A stretch of DNA of 64,000 bases, from positions 186,001-250,000 of the forward strand of contig JAUSCD010000015.1 of the NCBI GenBank assembly GCA_030651695.1, read 5' to 3'. The notes beneath the pieces are model-generated. The model had not been told where the DNA came from. It was given only the letters and a program-made list of their open reading frames with translations, and ran no database searches. The stretch is from Pseudohongiella sp. GTDB taxonomy: Bacteria; Pseudomonadota; Gammaproteobacteria; Pseudomonadales; Pseudohongiellaceae. Position 1 is the stretch's first letter; every line of letters begins with the position of its first letter. Position numbers and translations under genes: made by a program. Of the stretch, positions 62,810 through 64,000 are shown one piece after another.

Positions 62810-64000
62810 TCAACGCGTCCGGGCGATCAGCAGCTGGTCCAGAAACTGCGGGACGACTTCATTGGCCAACGGAGTTTCGGCATTAAACAGAACCACCAGC
62901 GCTATATTGTGTTCTGGCACCAATACCATTTCAGAACGATAACCTCTGACCCCTCCACCATGATGGATAATGCGCATGCCGGCATAATCCATCACCCGCC
63001 AGCCGAGCCCGTACCAGGCTTTCTGCACCCGTGGCCAACGATTGAAATAGTTACCGTGAGGAGTCTCGACTACCGGGGTATGAACCATCTCCAATAGTGT
63101 TGGGGATAGTACGTCGGGGAATCCACCCAGATGCGCCTGCGCCCAACGACTCATGTCCAGGATCGTAGCATTAACACCTGCTGCCGGCCCAACAGTGTAA
63201 TACGCTGAATTTAATGTGGCCACGCGCCAGCTTCCGCGTCCGAACTGATGAGGATCACTGGCATCGGGATTATTCTGAAAGCCTTCCAGTCCCATGGATG
63301 CGGTATCCATGCCCAGAGGTGCAAATATATTCTCCTCGACAAATGCGTCATAACCGGTATGCAGACTGCTCTCAATAACATCAGCAACCAGTGAAAACAC
63401 CACGTTCTGGTAGCCATAACATCGTCCCGGCGCGCAAACAGACGGGATTTCATGAAATTTTTCCTGAATCTTGTTATAGGCGACACCAGCATCAAGCAGA
63501 TTGGAAAAGGCGTGTGGCATAAGACCAGTGGAATGGCTGAGTACGTGGCGTAAGGTCAGCTGCCCGGCAGCTGCCGAATCTGTGCCCAGGCGATACCCCG
63601 GCAAGAAGTTGCTCAGCGGTTCATCCCAACCCAGTATATTGTGGTTGACCAGTTGAGCTCCGACAGTACCGGCGAATGTTTTTGATACTGAGGCGATACG
63701 AAAAACAGTTTCCGGCGCGACCGGCAACTGATCATCTACACTGCGCACGCCCCAGGTCTGTACATCCAGAATCCCCGCTGACGATACAATCGCAACGGCC
63801 ACCCCCGGAATCTGCTTCTCGGCCACCTGCGTCTGTAACCAGATTTTGTAGGCATCGAACGCCGCAATATCGGGGGGCAGGACAAGTTGAGGCAGCTGAC
63901 CGGACGGCTGGTAAAGCGCCGCCTGCTGCAAGAGGGCCGGAGAGACATCCTGATCGGCGGCAAAAACGCTGAGCGGAACGCTCACACTGAGCAAACCTGT
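62810..64000 (-). CDS. Serine hydrolase of the class C beta-lactamase/PBP-like family, 5' end cut off
   Basis: About 396 residues are visible, and the frame is still open at the window edge within the signal peptide (LLSVSVPLSVFA-AD). The catalytic motif SxxK is FRIASVSKTFAG and the second motif is YGYQNVVFSLVADVIE (Y-x-N). C-terminal HHGGGVRGYRSEMVLVPEHNIALVVL has the HxG equivalent of KTG. Such periplasmic or surface enzymes act as D-aminopeptidases, esterases or beta-lactamases; the reaction cannot be assigned. The first codons and the promoter lie beyond position 64000. Confidence 0.87.
   Translation of the reverse strand, partial: TGLLSVSVPLSVFAADQDVSPALLQQAALYQPSGQLPQLVLPPDIAAFDAYKIWLQTQVAEKQIPGVAVAIVSSAGILDVQTWGVRSVDDQLPVAPETVFRIASVSKTFAGTVGAQLVNHNILGWDEPLSNFLPGYRLGTDSAAAGQLTLRHVLSHSTGLMPHAFSNLLDAGVAYNKIQEKFHEIPSVCAPGRCYGYQNVVFSLVADVIESSLHTGYDAFVEENIFAPLGMDTASMGLEGFQNNPDASDPHQFGRGSWRVATLNSAYYTVGPAAGVNATILDMSRWAQAHLGGFPDVLSPTLLEMVHTPVVETPHGNYFNRWPRVQKAWYGLGWRVMDYAGMRIIHHGGGVRGYRSEMVLVPEHNIALVVLFNAETPLANEVVPQFLDQLLIARTR

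Overview
The window looks like chromosome of a mid-GC gammaproteobacterium, probably a marine or oligotrophic type. Supporting signs are the conserved block ispB / rplU-rpmA-obgE-proB / rpsT, the long forms of PstC and PstA, two TonB-dependent receptors, ETF-ubiquinone oxidoreductase and a type III CoA-transferase. I see no phage genes, insertion sequences, CRISPR arrays, rRNA or tRNA. Coding density is high and many neighbouring genes converge with gaps of a few bases or even overlapping stops. Species is not assignable by eye.

Layout. 1-13 kb: end of a FecA-like TonB receptor, a long structured inverted-repeat spacer, trmJ-tex, a degenerate suhB, a MATE exporter, a nitroreductase/acyltransferase pair, a TetR regulator, a TSUP permease divergent from a radical SAM gene, a second giant inverted-repeat spacer, DUF502, an HD-domain enzyme. 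12.9-22 kb: DUF4239 membrane protein directly coupled to a double-length (1893 aa) UvrA-like protein with four ABC modules, then dacB (PBP4), a proline-rich inner-membrane protein and a third inverted-repeat spacer. 22-30.3 kb: phosphate region on the minus strand (Na/Pi cotransporter with PhoU-like tail, pstS, pstC, pstA, pstB) with Pho boxes in front of pstS and pstC and no phoU. 30.5-34.6 kb: histidine kinase plus response regulator with degenerate GGDEF and intact EAL (c-di-GMP turnover). 34.6-42 kb: purU, two small secreted proteins, a VOC protein, a Bacteroidota-like folD, an aromatic/aspartate aminotransferase, universal stress protein and a 36-aa membrane protein around two FNR-type sites, DAHP synthase. 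42-51 kb: exported methyltransferase-like protein, murJ, an Nramp relative lacking the metal motifs, dps, rpsT (TTG start), proB, obgE, rpmA, rplU, ispB. 51-64 kb: acyl-CoA synthetase, a transglutaminase/TPR lipoprotein, ETF-QO, a TIGR01777 epimerase, a TonB receptor, a second exported methyltransferase-like protein, CoA-transferase, NfsA-like reductase, and a serine hydrolase cut by the window end.

How parts work together. The pst cluster is a PhoB-regulated high-affinity phosphate uptake system. purU, folD and the aminotransferase/DAHP synthase belong to one-carbon and aromatic amino acid metabolism. The acyl-CoA synthetase, CoA-transferase and ETF-QO fit fatty or organic acid catabolism. 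The items most worth a second look are three large inverted-repeat structures filling convergent junctions (one with interleaved arms), the SuhB homologue that has lost its catalytic motifs, the double UvrA, the foreign-looking FolD, the GASH/MPV Nramp relative, and the paired FNR-type sites in front of a tiny membrane protein. Start codons were chosen from ribosome-binding sites where these were visible; all functions are from recognised motifs and family resemblance, not from any database search.
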